The translations under genes were made by a program, and so were the position numbers. A stretch of DNA of 64,000 bases from Sphingomonadales bacterium (lineage in GTDB: Bacteria; Pseudomonadota; Alphaproteobacteria; Sphingomonadales; Sphingomonadaceae). Below, piece after piece: positions 8,381-19,209 of the stretch (position 1 is the stretch's first letter; each line of letters opens with the position of its first letter). The notes beneath the pieces are model-generated. The model was given only the letters and a program-made list of their open reading frames with translations. It had not been told where the DNA came from and searched no databases. The stretch spans positions 1-64,000 of the forward strand of contig JAGWUH010000010.1 of the NCBI GenBank assembly GCA_028868535.1, in the 5' to 3' direction.

Positions 8381-9370
8381 ATGCCGATGACCAGACTGCC
8401 CAGGCGCGCCCTGATCCCGCTCGCGGTGCTCGTGCTGCTGCTGCTCGGCCTCGTTGCCTTCGTCCGCCACATTCCCCCCGCGCTGGCGGCCGACGTCGCG
8501 GTGGAGCATGTCCTCGCCCCCGATCCGGACGACAAGCCGCTGCGCCTGACGATCTGGACGCCGCGCGACGCCGCCGGCCCGCTGCCGCTGGTGCTGATCT
8601 CGCACGGTACCGGCGGCGCCCCGGACAACCACGCCGATCTCGCCGCGGCGCTGGTCCACGCCGGCTTCATCGTTGCCGGCGCCGCCCACACCGGCGACAC
8701 CACCCGCGACATGTCCTACGTCGGCAAGCGCACGCTGCTCAACGGACGGCCCCGCCACGTCGTCCGCGAGCTCGACTACCTGCTCCATGCCTGGCCCGGC
8801 CGTGCCCGCATCGATGCCGCGCGGATCGGCCTCTACGGCTACTCCGCCGGCGGCTTCACCGGCCTCGTCGTCGCCGGCGGCGAGCCCGATCTGTCGCGCT
8901 TCCCGGCGCACTGCCGCGCCCACCCCCCGGCGTGGGACTGCAACTACCTGAAGCGCCACGGCGCCCGGCTCGATGCGATGCCGGTTCCGCAATCCTGGCC
9001 GCACGATCCGCGCATCCGCGCGCTGGTCCTCGCCGCCCCCGCGGTCAGCTACGGCTTCGATCGCGACCGCCTCGCGCAAGTCCGCGTCCCGCTGCAACTC
9101 TGGGCGGCGGACCGCGACGAGATCGTCGGCACCAGCGCGGTCGAGTTCGCGCAGATGCTCCCCGCCGGGTTGGAGTTCCACGCGGTCCCCAACGCCGGCC
9201 ACTTCGCCTTCATGCAGCCCTGCACCACAAACCTGCGCATCCTGATCGGCGTGCTGCGTCACTTCGGCACCCCGCCGATCTGCACCGATCCGCCCGGCTT
9301 CGACCGCAAGGCCTTCCACCGCCAGTTCAACCCGGCAGTCGTCGCCTTCTTCCGGCAAAACCTGCGCTGA
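8381..9370 (+). CDS. Membrane-anchored alpha/beta hydrolase (dienelactone hydrolase-like)
   Basis: A 329-residue protein with an N-terminal hydrophobic segment (ALIPLAVLVLLLLGLVAFV), so probably anchored or exported. An alpha/beta-hydrolase core follows: an oxyanion HGTGG motif near residue 75, nucleophile elbow GYSAGG with Ser near residue 154, an acid in AADRDE and His in NAGHFAF. The substrate is not predictable; related proteins are annotated as dienelactone hydrolase or platelet-activating-factor acetylhydrolase-like. The ATG at 8381 follows GCAGGAGA; an upstream extension to 8261 would enter the divergent gene. It shares the 118-bp intergenic region with the S15 hydrolase and converges on uvrC with a 3-bp gap. 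Confidence 0.75.
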   Translation: MPMTRLPRRALIPLAVLVLLLLGLVAFVRHIPPALAADVAVEHVLAPDPDDKPLRLTIWTPRDAAGPLPLVLISHGTGGAPDNHADLAAALVHAGFIVAGAAHTGDTTRDMSYVGKRTLLNGRPRHVVRELDYLLHAWPGRARIDAARIGLYGYSAGGFTGLVVAGGEPDLSRFPAHCRAHPPAWDCNYLKRHGARLDAMPVPQSWPHDPRIRALVLAAPAVSYGFDRDRLAQVRVPLQLWAADRDEIVGTSAVEFAQMLPAGLEFHAVPNAGHFAFMQPCTTNLRILIGVLRHFGTPPICTDPPGFDRKAFHRQFNPAVVAFFRQNLR

Positions 9371-9373
9371 TCG

Positions 9374-11326
9374 TCACCCCTTCGGGTGATAGAAATCGTA
9401 CACCGCCTGCGCCACCCCCACGCTCACCCCCGGCGCGCGCTGCAGGTCCTCCAGCGCCGCCGCGCGCACCTTGCCCGCGGTGCCGAAGTGCAGCAGCAGC
9501 GCCCGCTTGCGCGCCGGGCCGATGCCGGGGATCTCGTCGAGCGGGGAGGCGCTGATCGCCCGGCTGCGCTTCTCGCGGTGCGCGCCGATCGCATAGCGGT
9601 GCACCTCGTCGCGCAGCCGTTGCAGGTGGAACAGCACCGGCGAGTTCACCGGCAGCATCTTCTCGCGGCCGTCGGGGAAATGGAACACCTCGCGCCCCTC
9701 GCGGCCGTGGTGCGGCCCCTTGGCGATGCCCACCACCGCGAGATCCTCGATCCCCAGCTCGGCGATCACCTCCATCACCGAACTCAGCTGCCCCTTGCCG
9801 CCGTCGATCAGCACCAGGTCCGGCCACTCGCCCGAACGCTCGCCCCCGTTATCCTCCTCCGCCGCCAGCAGCCGCCCGAACCGCCGCGCCATCACCTCGC
9901 GCATCATCGCGAAGTCGTCGTTGCTCTGCGCGGTCTTGATGTTCCACTTGCGATACTGGCCGCTGCGGAACCCCTCCGGCCCCGCCACCACCATCGCCCC
10001 CAGCGCGTTCGTCCCCTGGATATGGCTGTTGTCGTAGATCTCGACCCGCTCGGGCACTTCCCCCAGCTCGAGGAACTCGGCCATCTCGCGCCAGACTTTC
10101 GCCTTGGTCCCGCTCTCCGCCAGCCGACGGTCGAGCGCCTCGATGGCGTTGCGGCTGGCCTGCTCCATCAGCCGCCGCCGGTCGCCCCGCTGCGGCACCG
10201 AAATCTCGACCTTGCCCCCCGCGCCCTCGCGCAGCGCCTCGGCCACCAGCTCGGCCTCGGGCAGCACCCGGTCGGCCAGGATGCACCGCGGCGGCGGCAC
10301 TTCCTCGTAGAATTGCACAATGAACGCCTGCAACACCTCGGCCTCGCTCAGCCCCTCGGTGTGGCTCGGAAAGAACGCTCGGTGCCCCCAGTTCTGCCCG
10401 CCGCGGATGAAGAACGCCTGGATGCCGATCTGCCCGCCCTTGCTGGCCATCGCGAAGACGTCGGCATTGCCCAGCCCTTCCGCGTTGATCGCCTGCGATC
10501 CCTGGATGAACGTCGCCGCCCTCAGCCGGTCGCGCAGCATCGCCGCGCGCTCGAAGTCCAGCGCCTCGGCCGCCTCGGCCATCTGCGCCTCGATCTTGCG
10601 CTGCACCGCGCTCGATTTGCCGCCGAGGAAGTCCTTCGCCTCGCCGACCAGCTCGGCATAACCGGCGGCGTCGATCCGCCCGACGCACGGCGCCGAGCAG
10701 CGCTTGATCTGGTACAGCAGGCAAGGCCGGTCGCGCCGCGAAAAGAAACTGTCGGTGCACGATCGCAGCAGGAACAGCTTCTGCAGCGCGTTGATCGTCG
10801 TGTTCACCGATCCCGCACTGGCGAACGGCCCGTAATAGTTGCCCTCGGCCCGCCGCGCGCCGCGGTGCTTGGTGATGCGCGGAAACGCGTGGTCGGCGCG
10901 CAGCAGGATGAACGGGAACGACTTGTCGTCGCGCAGCAGCACGTTGTACGCCGGCCGGAACCGCTTGATCAGCTGCGCCTCGAGCAGCAGCGCCTCGGCC
11001 TCGGAATTGGTGGTGACGATGGTCATGCCGCGCGTCTGGCTGACCATCCGCTTCAGCCGCAGCGGCAACCGCTCGACCTGGGTATAGTTCGCCACCCGGT
11101 TGCGCAGCACCCGCGCCTTGCCGACATAGAGCACGTCGCCGCGCGTGTCCTGCATGCGATAGACTCCGGGCTTCGCCGGCAGCGTCCGCACCACCTCGCG
11201 GATCGCCGCCACCCCGGCGTCGAGATCGGGCGTCTCGCTGCCGCGCACGGCAGATGTCGCCGCCTCCTCGTGGAAGCGTTCGGAGCCTTTCGGGTTGGGC
11301 GGGGTTCCGGCAGGGGTACGGGCCAT
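9374..11326 (-). CDS. uvrC: UvrABC excinuclease subunit C
   Basis: A 650-residue nucleotide excision repair nuclease that makes both incisions around bulky lesions after UvrA/UvrB recognition. Domains in order: GIY-YIG nuclease (GVY at 54-56, YVG at 67-69), a Cys-rich central region ([15 protein letters not shown]), a UVR/UvrB-binding motif ([16 protein letters not shown]), an RNase H-like second nuclease with DNSH and the [13 protein letters not shown] motif, and a C-terminal helix-hairpin-helix ([17 protein letters not shown]). The longer frame to 11422 has an implausible N-terminus. MARTPAG at 11326 is the likely start although its ribosome-binding site is weak. An N-terminal extension of about 35 residues precedes the nuclease domain. 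Confidence 0.95.
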   Translation of the reverse strand: MARTPAGTPPNPKGSERFHEEAATSAVRGSETPDLDAGVAAIREVVRTLPAKPGVYRMQDTRGDVLYVGKARVLRNRVANYTQVERLPLRLKRMVSQTRGMTIVTTNSEAEALLLEAQLIKRFRPAYNVLLRDDKSFPFILLRADHAFPRITKHRGARRAEGNYYGPFASAGSVNTTINALQKLFLLRSCTDSFFSRRDRPCLLYQIKRCSAPCVGRIDAAGYAELVGEAKDFLGGKSSAVQRKIEAQMAEAAEALDFERAAMLRDRLRAATFIQGSQAINAEGLGNADVFAMASKGGQIGIQAFFIRGGQNWGHRAFFPSHTEGLSEAEVLQAFIVQFYEEVPPPRCILADRVLPEAELVAEALREGAGGKVEISVPQRGDRRRLMEQASRNAIEALDRRLAESGTKAKVWREMAEFLELGEVPERVEIYDNSHIQGTNALGAMVVAGPEGFRSGQYRKWNIKTAQSNDDFAMMREVMARRFGRLLAAEEDNGGERSGEWPDLVLIDGGKGQLSSVMEVIAELGIEDLAVVGIAKGPHHGREGREVFHFPDGREKMLPVNSPVLFHLQRLRDEVHRYAIGAHREKRSRAISASPLDEIPGIGPARKRALLLHFGTAGKVRAAALEDLQRAPGVSVGVAQAVYDFYHPKG

Positions 11327-11466
11327 GGCCGCGAGATAGGGCGACCCGCGCGCTTTGGCGAGGGGCTCCTGTTGCCGCCCCCTCGATGCAATCGAACCGG
11401 CAGCACCAGGGCGGCCTGACACCGCGCTTTCCGCCCGTCAGGCGTTCCACCTGTCAGGCAGGCGCT

Positions 11467-14160
11467 TCAGAACATCTTGCGGAACTCGAACCCGATCACC
11501 CGACCGACCGGATCGAGGTAATCCGGCTGGTACGAGATCGGCACCACGCCATGGACATCGGTCACCCGCTGCTTCGAATCGAACAGGTTGTTGACCATCA
11601 GCGACACCCGCGCCCCCTTGAAGAACGGCGAGGCATCGACCAGCCGCTTCTGCTGCCCCAGGTCGGCGAACAGCCGCAGGTTGACCTTGGTGACGCTGCC
11701 GAAGCGCAAGTCCGACGATCCGGGCACGCCGCTCGCCTTCACCGTCGTCGGCGCCGCCCAGTTGGCGCGGACGCGCAGGCCGAAGCCCTTGTAGAAGCCA
11801 CCACCCTCCATCTCGATCGCGTGACGCGCGACGCCGCCATTGCCGGCGATGGCATCGCCGTTCAGCAGGTCCAGCGGGGTGGTTCCCGGCGCCAGCAACG
11901 CACGATCGGCGAACTGGAAGGTATGGTAGATCGACAGGTTCCAGCGCCCTTCATAGCGCTGCCCGCCACGGCCGCCCCCGCGCCCGCCGCCGAATCCGCC
12001 GCCGGGAGGGCCACCGGCGCCGGAATGCGCACCGGGTCCGCGCGGCGCGCCGCCCCCGCCGCCCATCATCCCGAAGCGTCCGCCCCCGGCCACCGGCTTG
12101 CCCAGGTTGCCGCCGAGGTTGACGCCCCAGCGCAACCGCGATTCGGTCTGCTCGGCCAGCGTCACCGGCCGCTGGTCGATGGCGACGATCACGCCGTTCA
12201 CCCGCGTCACCCGCCCCGGATAGGCCGCCTCCACCGCCGGCGTCAGCAGCGGAAAGGCCACGCTGACGTTCTGCGAGTGGTTGTGAAAGTACTCGACGAT
12301 CAGATTGGAATTGCTCAAGAACGGCAGCGTCCAGTTCGCCCCCAGCTTCCAGTCGCGCTGCTGCTGCCGCAGCAGGCCGGGATTGCCGCCGCTGGTCGTC
12401 GTCGCCAGCACGGTCCGCCCGGTCACGAAGTCATAGACCGGCACGTTCGCGGTCAGCACCACCGGGTCGCCCAGCTGCGACAGCGACGGCGCCGCCTGGT
12501 TGACGATGTAGCTCGCCTGCAGGCCCAGCTTCTCGGTGATTCCCCAGGTCACCCCGGCGCTCCAGTCGGTCAGCGTGCCGAAGTCCGAAAGCCGGTCGAC
12601 CCCGGCGCTGAAGTTCAGCGCGATGTCGCCGACGCCGGCGCCGAAATCCTCTCGCCGGCTGGTGATCGGCACGCCCAGGTTGACGCCGACCGACGCATCG
12701 CCGCGCCGCAACTGCGTCGACCCGCGCTGCGCCAGGCTGTCGCTGCTGTCCAGCCCGGTCCAGGCGAACCCGCCCTTCAACGTCAGCGTCGTCTCGCCGC
12801 CGGGCAGCCGCAGCGGCCGGCCGTTGACGGTGACGAGGCTGGTCAGCGCATTGGTCGTCGATCGCGCCACGTCGCGCTGCCCCGGGGCCAGCGTCGGCAG
12901 CGGCCCGGCAATCGCCAGCGCCCCTGCCGCCGCCTGCGCGGTCAGCGCCGTCGTATCGGGCCGCGTGTCGCTCTGCGTGATCGCGTTGGCATGGCTGGCA
13001 TCCAGCGTCGCCGAAAGCTGCCAGTTGCCCAGCGGCTTGTTCAACGCCGCCCCGGCCGAGATCGTGTCGGTCCGCGCGTTGCGCACCAGCGCGCCCGGCA
13101 GATAGCGCAGCGCCGAGGCGCCGCCCGGGTCGGTCAGCACCACGCTCGACAGCCCGGTCAGCGCCGTCGTCTCGCTGCGCGCGACGCTGGCGTTCAACGC
13201 CAGCGATCCGCCGCCCTTCCCCTGCCCCAGGCCGATCGTCCAGGTGCCGTTGGCGCTATAGTCGCTGGCCTTCGCCACCAGCGTCCGCGCCGCCGTCGGG
13301 TCAGGATCGCCCGCCACCGCCACCGTCCCCGCCGGGACCGGCGGCGTCGCTTCCGTCACCCCGCGCTCGGCCTCGGTCAGCGGCGAGGTATGGTCGGCCT
13401 TGGCGGTCAGGTTGAAGCGCTGGTTGCCGTCGATCTTCAGCAGGCTCGCCTGCCCTTGCAGCGTCGCGGTGCCGCCGGCGGTCGGCGTGGTGCCCTCGAC
13501 CTCGATGGTCTTCGCCGCGAACCGGTCCTTGAGGATGAAGTTAACCACCCGCTGGTCCGGCGGATAGCCATAGCGCAGCGCCACTTCCTCGGGCAGGATC
13601 TCGACCTTGCGGATCGCCTCCGGGGGATAGTCGCGCAACTCGCGGAACGACGATATGCGCACCCCGTTGACGAGGATCACCGGCATCGATGCCCCGCGCC
13701 CGCGCCCGGTCCCGGTCTGCGGGCTGATCGCGTCGAGCAGGTCGGTGATCGAGTTCGCGCCATAGGCGGCGATGTCCTCCTCCTCCAGCGTCGCCACCGG
13801 CTTCTGCGGCGCCTCGACCTCGCCGGGAATGCGCGTTGCGGTCACGACGATGTCGCCCGGCATCACCGCGACATCGGCCAGGCCGTCGTCCTCCGGCTCG
13901 GCCGGCGGGGCGGGAGCAGGCGCCGCCGGCTGGGGCGCGGCTTGCGCAGCCGGCGGCGACGTGTCCCAGAACAGCGGGTCATCGCGCGACCAGGCTTGCG
14001 GCGGCTGCCCGCCGGCATCGTCATCGCCGGCGACGACATCGCCGCCCGCCGGCGGCGGCGCCGGCTGCGCCCGGGCCTGTTCGCCCCACGCCGGCACGCC
14101 CGCGATCAGCGCCAGCGCGGTGCCCGCCAGAACCCGGTTCAAGAAACGCGTACGGAGCAA
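11467..14160 (-). CDS. TonB-dependent outer-membrane receptor
   Basis: An 897-residue predicted outer-membrane active transporter. The start is a TTG (complement of 14158-14160) preceded by AGGAGGT at good spacing; it gives a clean signal peptide ([20 protein letters not shown]) ending near residues 26-32. A Pro/Ala-rich linker (about 33-95) leads to the plug domain, beginning DIVVTATR with [21 protein letters not shown] and [14 protein letters not shown]. The remainder is a beta-barrel ending in a terminal aromatic strand (GFEFRKMF). An unusual Gly/Arg-rich segment occupies about residues 690-740, where a surface loop would be. The ligand is unknown; no siderophore or sugar genes adjoin. An ATG reading from 14316 is possible in frame but would bury the signal peptide. 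Confidence 0.85.
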   Translation of the reverse strand: MLRTRFLNRVLAGTALALIAGVPAWGEQARAQPAPPPAGGDVVAGDDDAGGQPPQAWSRDDPLFWDTSPPAAQAAPQPAAPAPAPPAEPEDDGLADVAVMPGDIVVTATRIPGEVEAPQKPVATLEEEDIAAYGANSITDLLDAISPQTGTGRGRGASMPVILVNGVRISSFRELRDYPPEAIRKVEILPEEVALRYGYPPDQRVVNFILKDRFAAKTIEVEGTTPTAGGTATLQGQASLLKIDGNQRFNLTAKADHTSPLTEAERGVTEATPPVPAGTVAVAGDPDPTAARTLVAKASDYSANGTWTIGLGQGKGGGSLALNASVARSETTALTGLSSVVLTDPGGASALRYLPGALVRNARTDTISAGAALNKPLGNWQLSATLDASHANAITQSDTRPDTTALTAQAAAGALAIAGPLPTLAPGQRDVARSTTNALTSLVTVNGRPLRLPGGETTLTLKGGFAWTGLDSSDSLAQRGSTQLRRGDASVGVNLGVPITSRREDFGAGVGDIALNFSAGVDRLSDFGTLTDWSAGVTWGITEKLGLQASYIVNQAAPSLSQLGDPVVLTANVPVYDFVTGRTVLATTTSGGNPGLLRQQQRDWKLGANWTLPFLSNSNLIVEYFHNHSQNVSVAFPLLTPAVEAAYPGRVTRVNGVIVAIDQRPVTLAEQTESRLRWGVNLGGNLGKPVAGGGRFGMMGGGGGAPRGPGAHSGAGGPPGGGFGGGRGGGRGGQRYEGRWNLSIYHTFQFADRALLAPGTTPLDLLNGDAIAGNGGVARHAIEMEGGGFYKGFGLRVRANWAAPTTVKASGVPGSSDLRFGSVTKVNLRLFADLGQQKRLVDASPFFKGARVSLMVNNLFDSKQRVTDVHGVVPISYQPDYLDPVGRVIGFEFRKMF

Positions 14161-14394
14161 GGTCCAACCTCCTGTTCGCCGCAGCGCGGCTTGCAAAACC
14201 ATCGTCCTCGCCCACATTCCAGATGCGAAAGCGCCGCCCCCGAGGCAACCCGTGGGCGGGTAACTTTTTGTCGCCGGACGATTACAACTCGCCCGCCGAA
14301 TCGTTCCGTGCCGCAAGCGCTTCCCTTTTCGCCCGCGGCTCGCTATGGCGCGCCCGATTCAATTCCGAACGAACTTGAGGGAAAACCGAGGCGA

Positions 14395-14640
14395 ATGGCC
14401 AAGGAAGAACTGCTCGAAATGCGCGGCACGGTCGTGGAACTGCTGCCCAACGCGATGTTCCGCGTGCGGCTGGAGAACGATCACGAGATCCTCGGCCACA
14501 CCGCCGGCAAGATGCGCAAGAACCGCATCCGCGTCCTCGTGGGCGATGAAGTGCTGGTCGAGCTCACCCCTTACGACCTCACCAAGGGCCGCATCACCTA
14601 TCGCTTCATGCCGGGCCGTGGCGGTCCGGGCGGCTACTGA
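14395..14640 (+). CDS. infA: Translation initiation factor IF-1
   Basis: An 81-residue OB-fold protein that occupies the 30S A site with IF-2 and IF-3 during initiation. It starts [11 protein letters not shown] and contains [25 protein letters not shown] and [21 protein letters not shown], typical of bacterial IF-1. The C-terminus carries a short Gly-rich tail (PGRGGPGGY), slightly longer than the E. coli protein. It heads the infA-maf-RNase-yacG cluster, a conserved alphaproteobacterial order. The very long open frame reading in from 11254 is antisense read-through across neighbouring genes. Confidence 0.96.
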   Translation: MAKEELLEMRGTVVELLPNAMFRVRLENDHEILGHTAGKMRKNRIRVLVGDEVLVELTPYDLTKGRITYRFMPGRGGPGGY

Positions 14641-14654
14641 GCCCAGCGCCCACG

Positions 14655-15251
14655 ATGCCTGATACCCCGGCGCTGGTGCTCGCTTCGGCCAGCCCGCGCC
14701 GCCGCGAACTGATCGCCCGCCTCGGCATCGCGCCCACGGCGATCCGCGCTGCCGACATCGACGAGACCCCCCACCCGCGTGAGGCCCCGCGCGCCTACGC
14801 CCGCCGCATGGCGCGCGAGAAGGCGCTCGCCGCCCGCGCCCTCGCGCCGTCCGCCGCGACCGCCGAACACGTCCTCGCCGGCGATACCGTCGTCGCCTGC
14901 GGCCTGCGCATCCTGCCCAAGGCCGAGGACGAGGCCACCGCCCGGCGCTGCCTGGAACTGCTCACCGGCCGCCGCCACAAGGTCCTCTCCGCCGTCGCCC
15001 TGCTTTCGCCCGACGGCACCCTGCGCGAGCGGCTCAGCGAAACGATCGTCCGCTTCAAGCCGCTCAGCGCGCAGGAAATCGCCGATTACCTCGCCGGGGG
15101 TGAGTGGCACGGCAAGGCCGGCGGCTATGCGATCCAGGGCCACGCCGAAGCGCTGATCGCCTGGATCGGCGGCAGCCACTCGGGCGTCGTCGGCCTGCCG
15201 CTCTATGAAACCCGCGCCCTGCTGCGCGCCGCCGGGTTCGCGATCCCCTGA
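14655..15251 (+). CDS. maf: Maf-family nucleotide pyrophosphatase
   Basis: A 198-residue Maf/YceF-type enzyme that hydrolyses non-canonical or pyrimidine nucleoside triphosphates (dTTP/UTP or modified m7GTP subgroup). The signature [10 protein letters not shown] is at residues 10-19, and [20 protein letters not shown] contains the catalytic Asp followed by the substrate region. [16 protein letters not shown] is the conserved C-terminal motif. It lies 14 bp after infA and its stop overlaps the next start (TGATG), so translation is coupled. Confidence 0.93.
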   Translation: MPDTPALVLASASPRRRELIARLGIAPTAIRAADIDETPHPREAPRAYARRMAREKALAARALAPSAATAEHVLAGDTVVACGLRILPKAEDEATARRCLELLTGRRHKVLSAVALLSPDGTLRERLSETIVRFKPLSAQEIADYLAGGEWHGKAGGYAIQGHAEALIAWIGGSHSGVVGLPLYETRALLRAAGFAIP

Positions 15252-16210
15252 TGGCCGAATGGCTCGTCGAACAGGGCATCGGCGAAACCCGCGCGATCCT
15301 CGTCGACGGCGACACTGTCCGCGCCGCCCGGCTCGCCCTTCCCGGCGGGCTCCAGGCCGGCGCGGTGCTCGATGCCACGCTGGTCAGCCGCGCTGCGGGC
15401 AGCCGGCGCGGCACCGTGCGCACGCCCTCGGGCGAGGAAGCCCTGGTCGACCAGCTCCCGCGCGACGCGAGCGAGGGCGCGCCGCTCCGCGTCCGCATCA
15501 CCCGCGCGGCGATGGCGGAGATCGGCCGCCTGAAACGCGCGCAATGCCGCCCCACCGCCGACTGCCCGCGCCCCGCGCCGCCCCCGCCCGGCAAGGTCGT
15601 CCATTCCTTCCCCGCCGGCCTGTGGGAGGAAGTCCACGCCCTCGCTGCCTCGGCCCAGCTCGCGTTTTCCGGCGGCGCCCTCGCGCTGTTCCCCACGCCG
15701 GCGATGACGCTGGTCGACATAGACGGCACGCTCCCGCCGCGCGCCCTCGCACTCGCCGCGATCCCCCCGCTCGTCCGCGCGATCGGCCTGCTCGATCTCG
15801 GCGGCGCCATCGGCATCGACTTCCCGACGCTCCAGGACAAGGCCGATCGCCGCGCTGTCGACGATGCCCTCGCCGCCGCGCTCGCCGCAACCCTGCGCGA
15901 TTGGCCGCACGAACGCACCGCGATCAACGGCTTCGGCTTCGTCCAGCTCGTCGCCCGGCTCGAGCGCCCGTCGCTGCTCGCCCTCGTCGCCCGCGATCGC
16001 CCCGCCGCCGCCGCCCGGCAATTGCTCCGCCAGGCCGAGCGCATCGCCCCGCCCGGCGCGCTGCTGCTTACCTGCCACCCCCGCGTCCGCGCCGCGATTC
16101 CCGATGCCCACGCGGCCGAACTCGCGCGCCGCACCGGCCGCGCGCTGCGCTGGGTGGAGGACTCGACGCTTGCACTCGACGGCGGCTTCGCGCAGGCGGT
16201 GGCGTCATGA
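15251..16210 (+). CDS. Short ribonuclease E/G-family protein
   Basis: A 319-residue RNase E/G-like protein, far shorter than RNase E and lacking the full S1 module and C-terminal scaffold. The catalytic DNase I-like subdomain is recognisable: TLVDIDGT contains Asp156/158 (counterpart of the first catalytic Asp of RNase E) and [12 protein letters not shown] contains Asp190 (the second). The N-terminal 90 residues ([19 protein letters not shown]) look like a diverged S1-like region, and the CPRC zinc-link is absent. It sits between maf and yacG with overlapping start and stop codons. This order with a ribonuclease is common in sphingomonads. Actual ribonuclease activity is inferred. Confidence 0.8.
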   Translation: MAEWLVEQGIGETRAILVDGDTVRAARLALPGGLQAGAVLDATLVSRAAGSRRGTVRTPSGEEALVDQLPRDASEGAPLRVRITRAAMAEIGRLKRAQCRPTADCPRPAPPPPGKVVHSFPAGLWEEVHALAASAQLAFSGGALALFPTPAMTLVDIDGTLPPRALALAAIPPLVRAIGLLDLGGAIGIDFPTLQDKADRRAVDDALAAALAATLRDWPHERTAINGFGFVQLVARLERPSLLALVARDRPAAAARQLLRQAERIAPPGALLLTCHPRVRAAIPDAHAAELARRTGRALRWVEDSTLALDGGFAQAVAS

Positions 16211-16395
16211 CGTCCTCCCCCCGCAAGTGCCCGATCTGCGGCAAGCCCCGCGTCGCCGATCATGCCCCGTTCTGCAGCCCCCGCTGCCGCGATCGCGACC
16301 TCATGCAATGGTTCGGCGAAGGCTATGCGATCCCCGGCCGCCCGGCGCTCCCCGGCGAGGAAGGCGAGCCGCAGGCCGATGCCGACGATTCCTGA
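16207..16395 (+). CDS. yacG: YacG-family zinc protein (DNA gyrase inhibitor)
   Basis: A 62-residue zinc-binding protein with ligands Cys8, Cys11, Cys23 and Cys27 (CPIC then CSPRC) and the family segment [18 protein letters not shown]. coli YacG binds gyrase GyrB and blocks DNA binding. The start overlaps the ribonuclease stop by four bases (ATGA), making it the last coding gene of the infA cluster. tRNA-Phe follows 88 bp later. Confidence 0.92.
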   Translation: MTSSPRKCPICGKPRVADHAPFCSPRCRDRDLMQWFGEGYAIPGRPALPGEEGEPQADADDS

Positions 16396-16483
16396 CAGAT
16401 TCCCGCTTGCCAAGGCGCGCCGCCTTCGCCATAGGCGCGCTTCCAATCGCCGGACGGCCCCTCGCGGCCCGTTCCTCCGCGAT

Positions 16484-16559
16484 GCCCGGGTAGCTCAGTT
16501 GGTAGAGCACGTGACTGAAAATCACGGTGTCGGCGGTTCGACTCCGTCCCCGGGCACCA
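16484..16559 (+). tRNA. tRNA-Phe (GAA)
   Basis: Complete cloverleaf of 76 nt with encoded CCA. The acceptor stem GCCCGGG (16484-16490) pairs with CCCGGGC (16549-16555), and the discriminator is A16556. The D-arm reads TAGCTCAGTTGGTAGAGCA. The anticodon loop CTGAAAA holds GAA at 16517-16519, and the T-arm contains GGTTCGACTCC. No attachment-site duplication or integrase is nearby. Confidence 0.97.
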
Positions 16560-16623
16560 TCGCCCCGATCGGCCCTTCCACCCGGCACCGGCAACAACCC
16601 CGGCATCAACGCGGGATGCGGCG

Positions 16624-17496
16624 ATGATCGACCGCTACATGCTCCGCTATTTCCTCGCGGTCGCGGAAACCGGCAATTTCAGCCGCGCCGCGCGCATCGT
16701 CGCGGTCACCCAGCCGACCCTGTCCGCCGGCATCGCCAAGCTCGAGCGCCAGCTCGGCGCCCGCCTGTTCGATCGAGACAAGCGCCGCGTCGCCCTCACC
16801 CCCGCCGGCGCGCGCTTCCTCGCCCGCGCCCGCCGCATCGCCGAGGAATACGACCTCGCGCTGCAGGAACTCGGCCACGCGCCGCAACCGCGCGTGCTGC
16901 GCGTCGGCGTGCTGTCGACGATCCCCACCGCGACGATCGAGGCGCTGCTGACCCGCCATCACGAGAGCGGTGGCGACGAGACGCTGGAAATGCTCGAAGG
17001 CTCGGAACGCGACCTTGCCGAACGGCTCGACCGCGGCCGGCTCGATCTCGCGCTGGGCGCGGTGCGCCCGCACCACGGCCGCTTCCGCCCCGAACCTCTC
17101 GCCAGCGAGCGCTACCTGATGGTGCTCCCGCACGAGCATCCGCTCGCCACCGCGCCCCTGCTCGATCCCGAACAGCTCGCCTCGGACCCGATGGTGCTGC
17201 GCCGCCACTGCGAGGCGCTGCCGGAGATCAACCGCTTCTTCACCGCGCGCGGCGTCCGCCCGCGCTTCGTGCTCAAGACCACCAGCGACGAGCGCGCGCT
17301 GGCGGTGATCCGCGCCGGCCTCGGCGTCGGCATGATGCCCGAATGCTTCGCCGACGCGCGCATCCGCATGGTCCCGGTCCGCGATTTCCAGCTCGCGCGC
17401 ACGATCGGCCTGCTCCACGCCCCGGGGCTGGACCCGGCAACGCTCGCCGACAGCCCGTTCGTCGCACTGGTCCGCGCCGCCTACGCCGAGGCCTGA
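16624..17496 (+). CDS. LysR-family transcriptional regulator
   Basis: A 290-residue regulator with the N-terminal winged helix-turn-helix (YFLAVAETGNFSRAARIVAVTQPTLSAGIAKLERQLGARLF) and a C-terminal periplasmic-binding-like effector domain. The target is not obvious: LysR genes often sit divergent from their target, but here the upstream neighbour is tRNA-Phe on the same strand and the downstream neighbour is a convergent membrane protein. The ligand and regulon are unknown. Confidence 0.92.
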   Translation: MIDRYMLRYFLAVAETGNFSRAARIVAVTQPTLSAGIAKLERQLGARLFDRDKRRVALTPAGARFLARARRIAEEYDLALQELGHAPQPRVLRVGVLSTIPTATIEALLTRHHESGGDETLEMLEGSERDLAERLDRGRLDLALGAVRPHHGRFRPEPLASERYLMVLPHEHPLATAPLLDPEQLASDPMVLRRHCEALPEINRFFTARGVRPRFVLKTTSDERALAVIRAGLGVGMMPECFADARIRMVPVRDFQLARTIGLLHAPGLDPATLADSPFVALVRAAYAEA

Positions 17497-17503
17497 CGCC
17501 GCT

Positions 17504-18991
17504 TCAGCGCGCGCAATCCCCCCACACCGCGATCGGCGTGGTCGAGACGTGCTCGCGGAACCGCGCGGTAAACCACTTGCGGCAATGGCCGAGATAGGCA
17601 CGCACCGGCGCCAGCGTGCGCGGATTGGCCGCCACCGCCGACAGCGGCTCGGCCGTCACCACCACCTGCGGCCGCTGCGCGAGGATTCGCGCCATCTCCG
17701 CCCCGGTGTCGAGGTGGCTGGTGTTGTCCTCGTACGGGAAATAGAGGTGGAAGTTGTCCAGCAGCGGGCTTTCCGGCGGCCGTCCCGCCCGCCCGTACAG
17801 CGCCATCGGCCCCTCGTAGACCAGCAGCAGGGCACCCGGCTGCCGCGCCGCGATCCGCGCCGCCACGCCGCGCACCTCGTCGCTGGCTTCCCGGCGCGGC
17901 GCGCGTTCCAGCGCGCCGCAGGCCACCAGCAGGATGAACATCGCCACGCCCGCCAGCCCCGCGCCGATCCACCCGCGGTCGGCGATCCGGGCCGAGGCCA
18001 GCGCCAGCGGCACCATCAGCGGCAGCATGTAGTGGTCGTAGAAGTTCGGCACGATCGCCACGCCGACGATCGCCGCCAGCGTCCAAAGCGCCACGAAAGC
18101 CCGCGCCTCCGCGGGCTCACCCGGCCGCCGTGGCATCGCCAGGCCGATCGCCGCCAGCGCCAGGATCGGCGACCCGGCGTTCGCCAGCGCGGCGATGCGC
18201 ATCCAGTGGTCGCCATAGGGATCGACCGTCCGCGCCAGGTTGGAACCGACCATCGCCTGCCAGAACTCGGCCCAGTGCCCGATCGCCAGGTACACGCCCG
18301 CCGCCAGCGCGAACGGCGCGACGCCCGCCAGCACCAGCACGCCGGCCCGGGCCAGCAGCGTCCCCGGCGCCAGGCCCGCGCGGGCCAGCCGGGCCAGCGC
18401 ATAAAGCCCCAGCATGATCGCCTCCGCCACGGCGCACTGCTTGAAGGCGATCGCCAGCCCGGCGGCGGCCATCGCCGCCACCACGCGCCGCGTCACCCGG
18501 CCCCGCGCCAGCATGTCCCGCGCCGACCAGACCCCCCACCCGGCGCCCGCCATCGCGAGGTTGTAGAACACCGGCGTCTGCCCGCCGGCCCCGCCGAACA
18601 TCGGCAATGCCGAAAGGTACACCATCCCCGCCAGCACCGCGCCCTGCCACCCGGCGAAGCCGCGCGCGATCGCGGCGATCGCCAGCGCCGTGCCGCTGGC
18701 CGCCAGCCAGGCCGCCAGCTGGTAGGCGAGCGGCTGCCCGGGCAGGCCCGCCAGCAGGTACCACAGCGCGAACAGCGCCGGCCCCTTGCGATCCCACACG
18801 TCGACGTAGGGAATCGCCCCCGCATGCATCCTCTGCCCGGCCAGCAGGTAGAAGCTCTCGTCGTTGAAATAGGCGATGTCGCCGAACACGGCCGCGCGCG
18901 TCACCAGCCCGAACACCAGGAGAACCATCGCCGCGAACAACCACCGGGCTCGGGCGGAATGCGACGGGGCGCGGGTGCAATCCATGCGCAA
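17504..18991 (-). CDS. GT39/ArnT-like polytopic membrane glycosyltransferase
   Basis: A 495-residue protein with about ten hydrophobic segments, beginning with [20 protein letters not shown]. The first extracytoplasmic loop carries [12 protein letters not shown] (Asp44, Glu45) and [13 protein letters not shown] (Asp64, Asp67, Lys69). This matches the acidic-loop pattern of PMT_2/ArnT-type GT-C enzymes that transfer sugars from polyprenyl phosphate. The substrate is unknown: lipid A, glycan or protein glycosylation are possible. The start could be the ATG at 18991 or the in-frame ATG six bases later. It converges with the LysR gene and diverges from purC. Confidence 0.75.
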   Translation of the reverse strand: MRMDCTRAPSHSARARWLFAAMVLLVFGLVTRAAVFGDIAYFNDESFYLLAGQRMHAGAIPYVDVWDRKGPALFALWYLLAGLPGQPLAYQLAAWLAASGTALAIAAIARGFAGWQGAVLAGMVYLSALPMFGGAGGQTPVFYNLAMAGAGWGVWSARDMLARGRVTRRVVAAMAAAGLAIAFKQCAVAEAIMLGLYALARLARAGLAPGTLLARAGVLVLAGVAPFALAAGVYLAIGHWAEFWQAMVGSNLARTVDPYGDHWMRIAALANAGSPILALAAIGLAMPRRPGEPAEARAFVALWTLAAIVGVAIVPNFYDHYMLPLMVPLALASARIADRGWIGAGLAGVAMFILLVACGALERAPRREASDEVRGVAARIAARQPGALLLVYEGPMALYGRAGRPPESPLLDNFHLYFPYEDNTSHLDTGAEMARILAQRPQVVVTAEPLSAVAANPRTLAPVRAYLGHCRKWFTARFREHVSTTPIAVWGDCAR

Positions 18992-19137
18992 AGGCTATGG
19001 GCGAACGCGCCGCTTTGTCGAGTCCGATCGAGGCGCCGCGGCGCTGCCCGCAGGCAACGCGGGGCCAGCCCCCCATCGCCAATTGCGTTTTTGCCCACCG
19101 TTGGCTATGGGCCGGACAACCGCCCCGGCCGCAGCGA

Positions 19138-19166
19138 TTGACTTCGCCCGCCGGGGCTTTTGATTT
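19138..19166 (+). promoter_or_regulatory. Candidate purC promoter
   Basis: TTGACT (19138-19143) is a good -35 element and is followed after 17 bp by TGATTT (19161-19166), a poor -10. It lies 44 bp before the purC ATG. Support is the -35 and the spacing only. Confidence 0.25.
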
Positions 19167-19209
19167 CCAGTTCGCGCCACCGCGCCAATACCGCGAAGGA
19201 ACACAAACG

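Noticed and set aside
14161..14316. ATG-started extension of the TonB receptor
   Set aside because: It would bury the signal peptide. The TTG at 14160 has a strong ribosome-binding site and gives a proper export signal.
11254..14394. Long plus-strand frame running into infA
   Set aside because: It is antisense to the uvrC start region and the TonB receptor. Only the last 81 codons are IF-1.
16484..16559. tRNA-Phe as a genomic-island attachment site
   Set aside because: No integrase, no duplicated tRNA 3' end and ordinary housekeeping or regulator genes on both sides.
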